Shown here one piece after another: positions 7,343 to 15,649 of a DNA stretch of 64,000 nt. The stretch is from an uncultured Roseateles sp. Lineage in GTDB: Bacteria; Pseudomonadota; Gammaproteobacteria; Burkholderiales; Burkholderiaceae_C. The notes below the pieces were generated by a model. It was given only the letters and a program-made list of their open reading frames with translations. It had not been told where the DNA came from and did no database searches. Location: positions 1 through 64,000 of the forward strand of contig NZ_CAMFJS010000013.1 of NCBI RefSeq assembly GCF_945956965.1, in the 5' to 3' direction. The translations under genes and the position numbers were made by a program. Every line of letters starts with the position of its first letter. The stretch's first letter is position 1.

Positions 7343-9141
7343 GCGGCCGTCTCCTTGCTCATGTGTTCAAGCAGGCTTTGCAGGGCCTGCACGGCCAGCT
7401 GCGCGTCATCGCTGCTGACGGTTTCCAATGGGTTGTGGCTGATGCCTTCGTTGCCGCCGCGCACAAACAGCATGGCTTGGGGCATGCGCTCGTGCAGCTT
7501 CATCGCGTCGTGCCCGGCGCCACTGGGCATGCGGTGCAGGGGCAGGCCCAAGCCGCTGACGGCTTGCTCCCAGCGGGCTTGCCAGGCAGCGTCGCTGGGG
7601 GCGGCGCTGGCGGACATGGTCAATTCCAGGCTGTGCTGCAGGCCACGGCGTTGGCAGATGTCGGCCAGGGCCTGGCGCACATCGGCGTCCAGCGCGTCGC
7701 GCGCGGCATTGCTGGTGGCACGCAGGTCGAGGCTGAATTGGCAACGCCCCGGCACCACATTGATGGAGCCGGCCGGCACTTGCAACATGCCCACCGTGCC
7801 GACGGTGCCGGCACTCGCTGCCGTGGCGCTGGCGCGTTGTTCCACATACAGAATCAGCTCGGCCACGGCGGCAGCGGCGTCACGCCGGCGGTTCATCGGC
7901 GTGGTGCCGGCATGCGCGGCCTGGCCTTGAATCACGCCGCAGTAGCGCAGGCTGCCGTTGATGGAACTGACGATGCCCAGGGGCAGATTCAGTTCATTGA
8001 GCACCGGCCCTTGCTCGATATGCACTTCGACAAAGCCGAGGTACTGGCCGGGCTCGCGCCGCAGCGCTTGGATGGCTTCCATCGTGCCCGGCAAACCGGC
8101 GGCCTGCATGGCGCTGCGCATGCTGATGCCTTGATCGTCGGTCTGCTCCAGCCAGGCCGGGTCGAACTGGCCGGTCAGGGCGCTGGCGGCCAAGAAGGTG
8201 GCGGGGTAGCGTTGCCCCTCTTCCTCGGCAAAGGCCACCAGCTCGATGCCAAAGGGCAGGCGCCGCCCGGCGCGCTGCAGTTCGCGCACGGCGGCCATGG
8301 CGGTGAAGATGCCCAGGCGGCCGTCGTAGCGGCCGGCATTGCGCACGGTGTCGTAGTGCGAGCCGGTCAGCAGGCGTTTGGCCTTGGGTGAGCTGCCGTG
8401 ATAGACCCCCACCACATTGCCCACCGCGTCGATGTTCACCTCGTCAAAGCCGCATTCCTGCGCCATCCACCACTGCAGGCGGCGCATCACGGTCTGGTGC
8501 GCTTCGCTGAGGTAGGTGACGGTGAGCTGGCCCAGCGGGCGGAACTCGGCATCGGTGTGCGAGGCCAGCTCTTCCGCCCAGTCCCAGGCCTGCTGGCCCA
8601 GTGTGGGCTCGACGCCAAACTTGTCATTCAAGCGCAACTCGGCAATGCGGTGAATCTGGCGCAGGCACTCGGCCAGTTCCTGCTCGGGCTGGGCCTGCAG
8701 GCGGCGGGCCAGGGTGTCGATGATGTCGCGGCGGCGGAGGCCGATGCCACGTGGGCCGCGCACCGCCAAGATGAAGGGCCAGCCGAACTTCTCGTTGTAG
8801 GCTTGGTTGAGGCTTTGGATGCGCGCCAACTCTTCAGGCGTGCAGTGGCCCAGCCCGGCGCGTTCTTGCTCGCTGCTGGATTCAGCGGTGAGGGTTTGCT
8901 GGGCCATGGCCTTGCCGGCCAGCTCGGGGTGGGCGCGAATCAGCAAGAGCTGCGCTTCGCGCCCGGCTTGGCTGACGACATCCGCCAGGGCCAGCTTGAG
9001 CTGGGCCAGGCTGCGGAAAGGGCGGGCCTGCGCAGCACCCTGGGCGACCCAGGGGGAATGCTCGTACACACCGTCCAGCAGGGCGGCGAAGCCGGCCTCG
9101 CTGGCGCTGTTGAGGTCCTCAAAATTCAGGCATGGGCTCAT
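7339..9141 (-). CDS. Fused OHCU decarboxylase / allantoate amidohydrolase
   Basis: A 600-residue two-domain enzyme. Residues ~1-170 match 2-oxo-4-hydroxy-4-carboxy-5-ureidoimidazoline (OHCU) decarboxylase (UraD), which makes S-allantoin: the RAHPELAGK catalytic-His segment and the YNEKFGWPFILAVRG motif are present. Residues ~185-600 are an M20 allantoate amidohydrolase/carbamoylase (AllC-like), with GSHYDTV and EEEGQRY metal motifs and the VHIEQGPVLNE substrate segment. The two steps flank the allantoinase step, supplied by puuE next door. An in-frame TTG at 9147 lies two codons earlier; the ATG at 9141 is more likely. The gene follows puuE closely and overlaps the next M20 gene by four bases. 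UraD-AllC fusions are known in Burkholderiales. Confidence 0.88.
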   Translation of the reverse strand: MSPCLNFEDLNSASEAGFAALLDGVYEHSPWVAQGAAQARPFRSLAQLKLALADVVSQAGREAQLLLIRAHPELAGKAMAQQTLTAESSSEQERAGLGHCTPEELARIQSLNQAYNEKFGWPFILAVRGPRGIGLRRRDIIDTLARRLQAQPEQELAECLRQIHRIAELRLNDKFGVEPTLGQQAWDWAEELASHTDAEFRPLGQLTVTYLSEAHQTVMRRLQWWMAQECGFDEVNIDAVGNVVGVYHGSSPKAKRLLTGSHYDTVRNAGRYDGRLGIFTAMAAVRELQRAGRRLPFGIELVAFAEEEGQRYPATFLAASALTGQFDPAWLEQTDDQGISMRSAMQAAGLPGTMEAIQALRREPGQYLGFVEVHIEQGPVLNELNLPLGIVSSINGSLRYCGVIQGQAAHAGTTPMNRRRDAAAAVAELILYVEQRASATAASAGTVGTVGMLQVPAGSINVVPGRCQFSLDLRATSNAARDALDADVRQALADICQRRGLQHSLELTMSASAAPSDAAWQARWEQAVSGLGLPLHRMPSGAGHDAMKLHERMPQAMLFVRGGNEGISHNPLETVSSDDAQLAVQALQSLLEHMSKETAA

Positions 9142-9147
9142 CAGCAA

Positions 9148-10113
9148 TCACTCCCAGACAAAGGCCGTGGCGGCGTCAAACGGATGGGTGGCGCGCCAAT
9201 GGCGGGCGATGTCCACACGGCGGCAGACCCAGACCCGCTCATGCCGGTCGATATGGTCCAAAAAGCGCTGCAGGGCGCGCATACGCCCAGGGCGGCCGAG
9301 CAAGCGGCAGTGCATGCCAATGCTCATCATCTTGGGCGCGTCCTGGCCTTCGGCGTAGAGCACATCGAAGCTGTCGCGCAGGTATTCGAAAAACTCGTCG
9401 CCATGCGAGAAGCCCTGCGGCAGGGCAAAGCGCATATCGTTGCAGTCGAGGGTGTAGGGCACGACCAGATGGGGGCTGAGTTGGCCGTCGCTCTTGCGCA
9501 CCTGCAGCCAGAAGGGCAGGTCGTCGCCGTAGTAATCGCTGTCGTACTCAAAGCCGCCGTAGTCGGCCACCAGGCGGCGCGTGTTGGGGCTGTCGCGGCC
9601 GGTGTACCAGCCGGACGGGCGTTCGCCGGTCAGGCGTTGCAGGCTGTCCATGGCCAGCTCGATCTCGGCGCGCTCTTGCGCCTCGGGCATGGCTTGGTGA
9701 TTGAGCCAGCGCCAACCGTGGCAGGCGATTTCGTGGTTCATCTGCTGCAGCGCCTGGCTCAGCTCGGGGTGGCGTTGCAGCGCTTGCGCCACTGCGAACA
9801 CGGTCAGCGGCAGGGCGCGTGATTCGAACTCCCGCAGCAGGCGCCACACGCCGGCGCGCGAACCGTATTCGTAAATGCTCTCCATGCTGAGGTGGCGCGC
9901 CGGATAGGCCGGCGGGCTGGCCATCTCGGACAGAAACTGCTCGGACCCGGCATCGCCATGCAGCACCGACATCTCGGCGCCCTCCTCATAGTTCAAGACG
10001 AACTGCACGGCGATGCGGGCCTGGCCCGGCCATTGCGCATGCGGCGGCTTTTCGCCGTAACCGATCAGGTCGCGAGGGTAGTTACTGGCACTGGATGGGA
10101 GCTTGCTATTCAT
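9148..10113 (-). CDS. puuE: Allantoinase PuuE (polysaccharide-deacetylase type)
   Basis: A 321-residue cofactor-light allantoinase of the PuuE type, related to polysaccharide deacetylases and not to the dihydroorotase-like AllB. It hydrolyses allantoin to allantoate. Visible motifs are the N-terminal YPRDLIGYGEKPPHAQWPG, the NYEEG and MSIGMHCRLLGRPGR signatures, and a histidine-rich ACHGWRWL core. The start at 10113 is preferred over the upstream in-frame codon at 10191 because homology-like sequence begins at MNSKLPSS and the longer form would overlap the divergent uraH start. First gene of a three-gene minus-strand operon with the UraD/AllC fusion and an M20 hydrolase. Confidence 0.9.
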   Translation of the reverse strand: MNSKLPSSASNYPRDLIGYGEKPPHAQWPGQARIAVQFVLNYEEGAEMSVLHGDAGSEQFLSEMASPPAYPARHLSMESIYEYGSRAGVWRLLREFESRALPLTVFAVAQALQRHPELSQALQQMNHEIACHGWRWLNHQAMPEAQERAEIELAMDSLQRLTGERPSGWYTGRDSPNTRRLVADYGGFEYDSDYYGDDLPFWLQVRKSDGQLSPHLVVPYTLDCNDMRFALPQGFSHGDEFFEYLRDSFDVLYAEGQDAPKMMSIGMHCRLLGRPGRMRALQRFLDHIDRHERVWVCRRVDIARHWRATHPFDAATAFVWE

Positions 10114-10190
10114 GGGCTGCGCTGCTTTGCCTACACTGCTGTGCAGTTTATGGGTCAAGTGGCCCGAGTCTTGGCGAGGGAGAAAAATCA
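10114..10190. promoter_or_regulatory. Divergent promoter region puuE / uraH
   Basis: 77 bases separate the divergent puuE and uraH starts, so both promoters must lie here. A GGGAG ribosome-binding site for uraH is at 10178-10182. I see no clear operator palindrome; a TGCTGTGCAG segment is the only short dyad-like sequence. Confidence 0.45.
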
Positions 10191-10544
10191 ATGGGCAAAC
10201 TCACCACCCATGTGTTGGACACCATGCACGGTCGGCCCGCCGCCGGCATGGCCGTGCGCTTGTATCGCCTGGACGGCGAGCAGGCCGTGCTGTTGCAAAC
10301 GCTGGCGCTGAATGCCGACGGGCGCGCCGATGCGCCCCTGCTCAGCGGGGCCGAGTGCCAGGTCGGCCGCTATCGCCTGGTGTTCGAGGTGGCCGACTAT
10401 TTCCGCCGTGCCGGCGTGGTCTTGCCCGAGCCGGCCTTCCTGGATCAGGTGCCGCTGGACTTCGGCCTGGCCGATGCGACCCTGCACTATCACGTGCCCC
10501 TGCTGACCAGCCCCTGGAGCTATTCGACCTATCGCGGGAGCTGA
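10191..10544 (+). CDS. uraH: 5-hydroxyisourate hydrolase (transthyretin-like)
   Basis: A 117-residue transthyretin-related HIU hydrolase, which opens 5-hydroxyisourate to OHCU, the step after urate oxidation. It carries the family's N-terminal LTTHVLDTMHGRPA motif (catalytic His), the internal LVFEVADYF segment, and the C-terminal tetrapeptide YRGS. The ATG at 10191 has a GGGAG site; longer in-frame extension to 10095 would overlap puuE and is rejected. Its TGA shares one base with the xdhC ATG (TGATG), so the two are translationally coupled. No signal peptide is present, so it is cytosolic. Confidence 0.92.
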   Translation: MGKLTTHVLDTMHGRPAAGMAVRLYRLDGEQAVLLQTLALNADGRADAPLLSGAECQVGRYRLVFEVADYFRRAGVVLPEPAFLDQVPLDFGLADATLHYHVPLLTSPWSYSTYRGS

Positions 10545-11395
10545 TGGACACGTTTGAACAATTGCTGCTGCGCCTGCGCAGGCAGCCCCTGCAATTGCTG
10601 CAAGTCAGCCGGCTGGAAGGCAGCGGCCCGCGCGAGGTGGGGGCCTGGATGGCGGTGGGACTGGACGGTTTTTCGCTCGGCTCGGTGGGCGGCGGGCAGC
10701 TGGAATTCGAGGCCATGGCCTGGGCCCGCGCGCGGCTGGCCAGCGGCGAGCGCGACATGGTTTCGCGCCGTTTTGCCCTGGGGCCGAGTCTGGGCCAATG
10801 CTGCGGCGGCGCGGTCACCTTGAACATGCGCTATCTGCCAGGGCCTGCTGACCCGGCCATGAGTGAAGATGAGTGCCAGGTCTTGCGGCAAAGCCTGACC
10901 CCGGCCGAAGCGGCGCTGATGCCGGTGGCCTTGTTCGGCAACGGCCATGTCGGGCGCGCGCTGGTGGAGCAGCTCAGCCGCCTGCCTTGCCGGGTGCATT
11001 GGCTGGACAGCCGGGCAGAGGATTTCCCCGCAAGCTTGCCCTCAAATGTCCAGGCCGAGCATTCCGACCCGGTGCAGCGCGCTGTGGCCACGCTGGCGCC
11101 GGGCTCGCTGGTGCTGATCATGAGCTTCAGTCATTTTGAGGATATCGAGCTGGTCGCCGCTTGCTTGCAGCGCCGGCGGGATTGGGACGATCTGAGCTTC
11201 ATCGGCTTGATCGGCAGCAAGAGCAAATGGGCCAGTTTTCGCCAACGCTTGCTGGGGCGTGGCTTCAGTGAGGCCGAGCTGGCGGGCGTGTGTTGCCCAA
11301 TCGGCGTAGCCGGCATCAAGGGCAAGCAGCCCGAGGTGATTGCGCTGGCGGTGGCGGCCCAACTCATGCAGCTGTGGGGTGACGCGAGCCGCTAG
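10544..11395 (+). CDS. xdhC: Xanthine dehydrogenase accessory protein XdhC
   Basis: A 283-residue XdhC chaperone, needed to insert the sulfurated molybdenum cofactor into xanthine dehydrogenase. The N-terminal XdhC/CoxI domain includes GLDGFSLGSVGGGQLEF and the GQCCGGAVTL cysteine motif (cofactor binding); the C-terminal Rossmann-like domain has LFGNGHVGRALVEQL and ends with the conserved GVCCPIGVAGIKGKQPEVIALAVAAQL type segment. It overlaps uraH by one base and its partners xdhA/xdhB lie 6.6 kb downstream on the other strand. The start at 10544 is set by homology and a CGGGAG site; the same frame is open further upstream only as a shadow of uraH. Confidence 0.92.
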   Translation: MDTFEQLLLRLRRQPLQLLQVSRLEGSGPREVGAWMAVGLDGFSLGSVGGGQLEFEAMAWARARLASGERDMVSRRFALGPSLGQCCGGAVTLNMRYLPGPADPAMSEDECQVLRQSLTPAEAALMPVALFGNGHVGRALVEQLSRLPCRVHWLDSRAEDFPASLPSNVQAEHSDPVQRAVATLAPGSLVLIMSFSHFEDIELVAACLQRRRDWDDLSFIGLIGSKSKWASFRQRLLGRGFSEAELAGVCCPIGVAGIKGKQPEVIALAVAAQLMQLWGDASR

Positions 11396-11475
11396 ACCGC
11401 GCCGAGCCGATGGACGATGATGCGGCGGATGCCCAGGGCCGCGATGCCGCAGCGGCCACCTGAGACCCGCTCAAT

Positions 11476-11517
11476 GGCGGGAGCAATCGGCGGGCGCATT
11501 GGCGGGCACATTGGCGG
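11476..11517 (+). repeat. Short 12-bp tandem repeat upstream of metacaspase
   Basis: Three and a half imperfect copies of a GGCGGGCRCATT-like unit (11476-11487, 11489-11500, 11501-11512, then GGCGG). They sit between xdhC and the metacaspase start, so they could influence expression or simply be slippage-prone GC repeats. Confidence 0.5.
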
Positions 11518-11566
11518 TACGTCGATGGCTTTTGAATTGCGGCACAACCAGGTAGGAGAGTTTTTC

Positions 11567-12520
11567 ATGGCCAGTAAAACCGTTGCAGCAAGCAAGCCCG
11601 TTCCTAGCAAAGTCGTCGCCGCAGCCAAGCCCAAGGCGCTGTCACTGCACATCGGCCTGAATGCGGTCAACCCTTCGGCCTACGGCGGCTGGGATGGCCC
11701 CTTGGCCGCCTGCGAGTTCGATGCCAACGATATGAGCGCCCTGGCCAAGAGCCGGGGCATGAAGCCCACCACCTTGCTGACCAAAAAGGCCACCCGCGCA
11801 GCGGTGCTGAGCCATCTGCGCGCCGCGGCCAAGGCCTTGAAGGCGGGTGACTTTTTCATGCTTAGCTATTCCGGCCATGGCGGCCAGATGCCCGATGCCA
11901 ACGGCGATGAGCCCGATCACAAGGACGAAACCTGGTGCTTGTACGACGGCCAGCTGATCGACGATGAGCTGTACTTCGAGCTGAGCGGTTTCGCCACCGG
12001 CGTGCGCGTGCTGGTGCTGTCGGACAGCTGCCATAGCGGCACCGTCACGCGTGCCCCGCTGTCACAGCCACCCGCGCCACTTGGGCATGGTCCACGCTTG
12101 ATGCCGCCCGCCGTGGCGCTGCGGGTCTACACCGCCCACCAGGCCTTCTACGACAAGCTGCAGGCCGATGTGGCCAAGGCCGCGGCCGCGCGCAAGAGCG
12201 CGGTGGTCGACCCCGATGCGGCGCTGGCCCAGGTGTCACAAGTTGGCGCCGCAGCGCATGCCACGGCCTTGGTGGGGGCCTTCAAGCCCTCGGTGCTGCT
12301 GATCTCGGGCTGTCAGGACAATCAAACTTCGATGGACGGGCTGCACAACGGCGCCTTCACCGAGAGCCTGCTTAAGGTCTGGAACCAGGGCAAGTTCAAG
12401 GGCGACTACAACTTGTTCCATCAGCGCATCCGCGCCGGCTTGCCGGCCACGCAGTCGCCCAATCTTTTTGTGCTGGGACAGGCGGCGGCCTTCGTCAAGC
12501 AAGCGCCTTTCACCGTCTGA
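11567..12520 (+). CDS. Caspase-family protease (bacterial metacaspase)
   Basis: A 317-residue clan CD cysteine protease of the C14/metacaspase group. The catalytic dyad is clear: His104 in YSGHGGQ and Cys155 in LSDSCHSG. The fold's first strand [21 protein letters not shown] and the acidic [19 protein letters not shown] segment match type I metacaspase cores. There is no signal peptide or membrane segment, only a short Ala/Lys-rich N-terminus. ATG at 11567 is chosen for its AGGAGAG site; an in-frame ATG at 11525 lacks one. It lies between xdhC and puuD in the purine region, with no obvious functional link. No partner of a known caspase-based defence system is adjacent. Protease specificity is probably for basic residues by family. 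Confidence 0.88.
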   Translation: MASKTVAASKPVPSKVVAAAKPKALSLHIGLNAVNPSAYGGWDGPLAACEFDANDMSALAKSRGMKPTTLLTKKATRAAVLSHLRAAAKALKAGDFFMLSYSGHGGQMPDANGDEPDHKDETWCLYDGQLIDDELYFELSGFATGVRVLVLSDSCHSGTVTRAPLSQPPAPLGHGPRLMPPAVALRVYTAHQAFYDKLQADVAKAAAARKSAVVDPDAALAQVSQVGAAAHATALVGAFKPSVLLISGCQDNQTSMDGLHNGAFTESLLKVWNQGKFKGDYNLFHQRIRAGLPATQSPNLFVLGQAAAFVKQAPFTV

Positions 12521-12555
12521 GGCGGGCGCCAGAGCGGCTGCATTAGACTGGCCCG

Positions 12556-13752
12556 ATGGAAGGATATCTGCTCGACTGGGCCAATCTACTGCTGCGCTGC
12601 TTGCACCTGGTAACGGTGATCGCCTGGATAGGCGCCTCGTTCTACTTCGTCTGGCTGGACAACCATCTGCTCAAACCGACCCGGCCCGACTTGCTGGCCC
12701 GCGGCGTGGACGGTGAGTTGTGGGCCGTGCACGGCGGCGGTTTTTACAACCCGCAGAAGTACATGGTGGCGCCGCCCGATCTGCCGCAGCATCTGCACTG
12801 GTTTTACTGGGAGAGCTACTGGACCTGGATGAGCGGCTTCGCGCTCTTCGTGGTGCTGTATCTCTTCAATGCCAGCAGCTTTTTGATCGATCCGCGCGTC
12901 CATGCCTGGTCGGTGCCGGCGGCAGTGGCCACGGCGCTGGGCTTTTTGGCTGCGGGCTGGTTGGTCTACGACCAGATCTGCCGCCGCTTCGGCCATGGGC
13001 GCGATGGTCAGATCGGCAATGACGGCCTGGTGCTGGGCCTGGTGGCGGTCTTTGTGGCGCTGGCAACCTGGGCGGCCTGCCAACTGTTTGCCGGCCGCGC
13101 CGCCTTCATCATCATCGGCGCCATGATGGCCACCATGATGAGTGCGAATGTGCTGTTCTGGATCATCCCGGGCCAGAAGCAAGTCATTGCCGATATGCGC
13201 GCCGGCCGCCAGGTCAACCCCATCTACGGCCAGCGCGGCAAGCAGCGCAGCGTGCACAACACCTATTTCGGCCTGCCGGTGCTGGTCGCCATGCTGAGCA
13301 ATCACTACGGCATGCTGTACAGCGCAGCCTGGAATTGGGCGGTGCTGATCACCTTGATGTCGGCTGGCGTGTTGGTGCGCATGTATTTCGTCAAACGGCA
13401 CAAGGGCGTGAACGCCTGGGGGCTGATCGTCGCGGCGCTGGGGCTCTTCGTGGCTTTGGTAATCGCCTTGGCGCCATCGCCACAGATGAAAACTGAGGCC
13501 AGCGCAGCGACAGCGCCGCCCACTCAGGCCCAGGTGCAGGCGGTGCTGAACGAACGTTGCGTGATGTGCCACAACGCCCAAATCGCGCAAAAAGGCATTC
13601 GCCTGGACACGCCTGAGTGGGCGCTGCGCAACGCCCAGGCCTTGCATCAGCAAGCGGTGCTGCTCAAGCTGATGCCGCTGAATAACGCCACCCAGATCAC
13701 GGCGGACGAGCGCGATTTGCTGCGCCGCTGGTACATCAGCTTGCCGCACTGA
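12556..13752 (+). CDS. puuD: Membrane urate hydroxylase PuuD with cytochrome c domain
   Basis: A 398-residue integral-membrane urate oxidase of the PuuD type, which oxidises urate to 5-hydroxyisourate using its own cytochrome c domain rather than the O2-dependent uricase. About eight hydrophobic helices occupy residues 1-310, including HLVTVIAWIGASFYFVWLD and the AAFIIIGAMMATMMSANVLF segment. The C-terminal periplasmic domain carries a haem c motif CVMCH (335-339) and a candidate axial Met (LMPLNNATQIT). Family members are found where uraH, uraD and puuE are clustered, as here. This step links xanthine dehydrogenase to uraH. Confidence 0.9.
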   Translation: MEGYLLDWANLLLRCLHLVTVIAWIGASFYFVWLDNHLLKPTRPDLLARGVDGELWAVHGGGFYNPQKYMVAPPDLPQHLHWFYWESYWTWMSGFALFVVLYLFNASSFLIDPRVHAWSVPAAVATALGFLAAGWLVYDQICRRFGHGRDGQIGNDGLVLGLVAVFVALATWAACQLFAGRAAFIIIGAMMATMMSANVLFWIIPGQKQVIADMRAGRQVNPIYGQRGKQRSVHNTYFGLPVLVAMLSNHYGMLYSAAWNWAVLITLMSAGVLVRMYFVKRHKGVNAWGLIVAALGLFVALVIALAPSPQMKTEASAATAPPTQAQVQAVLNERCVMCHNAQIAQKGIRLDTPEWALRNAQALHQQAVLLKLMPLNNATQITADERDLLRRWYISLPH

Positions 13753-13871
13753 AGCCCCCCTTGAGGGCGCCTGGATGCCCCATGAATTGGGCGCAGGGCC
13801 GGACGCACCCGCCGTGCTGGCCTTTGACTTCGCTCAAAGACAGCGGAGCGGCTTTGCCTGACAGTGTCGGT

Positions 13872-14654
13872 ATGCACCGACTTCCAGACCCCTCCGCCGT
13901 GGAATCCTTTGTCCTGCCTGCGGCCCTGCGCAGCAAGGCGAGGCCCTCACAGGCGTCGCCACGGGCACTTGCTGCCAAGGCGCAGAGCGGCGTCAAGTCC
14001 GAACATTGGCTGCAACTCTTGGGCGGCCAGGCTTTGGCTGAGGCTGAAATGCGCGCTTTGACCGAGCTGGTTCAGTTGCGCCCGGTGCTGGCGGCCGAAT
14101 CGGTGTTTCGCAGCCAAACTCGGGCCGATCATGTGATTGCGGTGCTGGAGGGCGTGGTGGGCCTGGGCTCCATCGGCCCGCAAGGCCAGTTTCACCTCGA
14201 ACGCAGCGCCCACGGCCCCGCTTGGCTGGACATCAGCAGCGCCTGGGTCGGCCAAGGCCATACGCAGGACGCGCAGGCCATGGGCCCGGCGCTTTTGCTG
14301 GAGTTGCCGGTGAAGAGCTTGCGCCCGCTGCTGCATCGCTACCCGGATCTGCAGGACCGCTTCATGCTGGCGCTGGCGCAAACGGTGCAAAGCCTCACCG
14401 GCGTTACCCATGACCTGATGGCCAAAGACGCGCAAAAGCGCCTGATCAGCTGGCTGCTGCAGCGCATGGCCGCACCCGCCGGCGAGGTGGCGCTACGCGA
14501 GCGCAAGCGGGAGCTGGCGGCGCAGCTGGCCATCACGCCCGAGACGCTGTCGCGCCTGCTGCGTCAGCTGATGGCGGCGGGCCTGATTGAGGTCAAGGGC
14601 TACTCCATCAAGCTGCTCAAGCTGGCCGATTTGCGCGCCCTGGCGCAAGCGTGA
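13872..14654 (+). CDS. Crp/Fnr family transcriptional regulator
   Basis: A 260-residue CRP/FNR-type regulator: an N-terminal cyclic-nucleotide-binding-like beta-barrel (residues ~45-160) with no visible cysteine cluster for an iron-sulfur centre, and a C-terminal winged helix with REL AAQLAITPETLSRLLRQLMAAGLIEV, the expected recognition-helix pattern. The barrel is divergent (no clear cAMP phosphate cassette), so the ligand is unknown. The start at 13872 is one of several in-frame options; upstream codons overlap low-complexity sequence and lack a ribosome-binding site. Located between puuD and an HDOD gene on the same strand; it may control respiration-linked purine oxidation, but that is inference. 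Confidence 0.8.
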   Translation: MHRLPDPSAVESFVLPAALRSKARPSQASPRALAAKAQSGVKSEHWLQLLGGQALAEAEMRALTELVQLRPVLAAESVFRSQTRADHVIAVLEGVVGLGSIGPQGQFHLERSAHGPAWLDISSAWVGQGHTQDAQAMGPALLLELPVKSLRPLLHRYPDLQDRFMLALAQTVQSLTGVTHDLMAKDAQKRLISWLLQRMAAPAGEVALRERKRELAAQLAITPETLSRLLRQLMAAGLIEVKGYSIKLLKLADLRALAQA

Positions 14655-14815
14655 GTGCGGGCGCGGAATGCGCCCAGAAAATCCACCCACCAATTCCGCC
14701 ATTTAATTCCGCCATTTCTTGATCCGGCACCGCGTCCGCGCGCTTAGACTGTTCCTGAGGGTCAGCTGTATCGACCCGCAGCCATCCGTTCAGCCCAAGC
14801 CAGAGGAGAGCCGCC

Positions 14816-15646
14816 GTGAGTCAAGCCGCCGAGAGATTTTTTCAGCACAACAACGCCCTGCCCACCATGCCCGAGGTGGCCAGCCGCTTGATTCGCAGCT
14901 TTGATGACGACAACATCAGCCTGGCTGCCCTGGCCGATTTAATCGGCAAAGACGCCAGCCTGTCCGCCAAGGTGCTGCGCTTGGCCAATTCGGCCCGCTA
15001 CAGCCCCTCGCACCAGATCTCAACCCTGCAAGATGCTGCCGCAGCATTGGGCATGGAGACGCTGCGCAATCTGTCGCTGGCGGCCTGCATGGCCGGCGCC
15101 TTCCCCAAGGTCAAGGGACTGGACCGCGGCGTGTTCTGGCGCCATGGAATCACCACGGCCGCCTATGCGCGCATCCTGGCCAAGATGGTCAAGCTTGATG
15201 CCGAAACCGCTTACCTGGCCGGCCTGATGCTGCGCACCGGTCAGATCCTGATGGCGCTGGCCGAATCGGACAAAGTGGCTGAGGTGGAAACGCTGGCGGT
15301 GGAGCCCGGCAGCCGCTTCTCGCTGGAGCAGCACCGCTTCGATTGCACCCATGCCGATGTGACCGCCTCGCTGGCCCGCCACTGGCACTTCCCTGCCGCC
15401 ATGGTGGAGGCCTTTGCCGATGCCAATACGCCCATGGAGGTGCGCCCCTTCTCGCTGATGGCCGCCGTGCTGCATATGGCCGAAGTCTTGGCCGACGCTG
15501 TGCAGAACAAGGACGACCCGACACAAGCCCTGCAAGTGGCTGTGCCCGAGTTGATTGAGCACCTGCATCTGGATCTGGCCTTTTTGGCGGCCAAGCTGCA
15601 AGCCGCTGGCGATGTGGCCAGCGATGTGGAGCAGCTACTGGGCTGA
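14816..15646 (+). CDS. HDOD domain signalling protein
   Basis: A 276-residue HDOD-domain protein (a catalytically inactive-looking relative of HD phosphohydrolases used in signalling). The HDOD core covers nearly all of it: NNALPTMPEVASRLIRSF, DASLSAKVLRLANSARY and LQDAAAALGMETLRNLSLAA are typical. The start is a GTG at 14816 with a strong AGAGGAGAG site five bases upstream. No receiver or GGDEF domain is fused. It ends three bases before the convergent xdhB stop. Partner and input are unknown. Confidence 0.88.
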   Translation: MSQAAERFFQHNNALPTMPEVASRLIRSFDDDNISLAALADLIGKDASLSAKVLRLANSARYSPSHQISTLQDAAAALGMETLRNLSLAACMAGAFPKVKGLDRGVFWRHGITTAAYARILAKMVKLDAETAYLAGLMLRTGQILMALAESDKVAEVETLAVEPGSRFSLEQHRFDCTHADVTASLARHWHFPAAMVEAFADANTPMEVRPFSLMAAVLHMAEVLADAVQNKDDPTQALQVAVPELIEHLHLDLAFLAAKLQAAGDVASDVEQLLG

Positions 15647-15649
15647 GCC

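Noticed and set aside
10544-11395. Long 430-codon frame starting at 10103
   Set aside because: The first part overlaps uraH in another frame; XdhC homology and ribosome-binding site begin at 10544.
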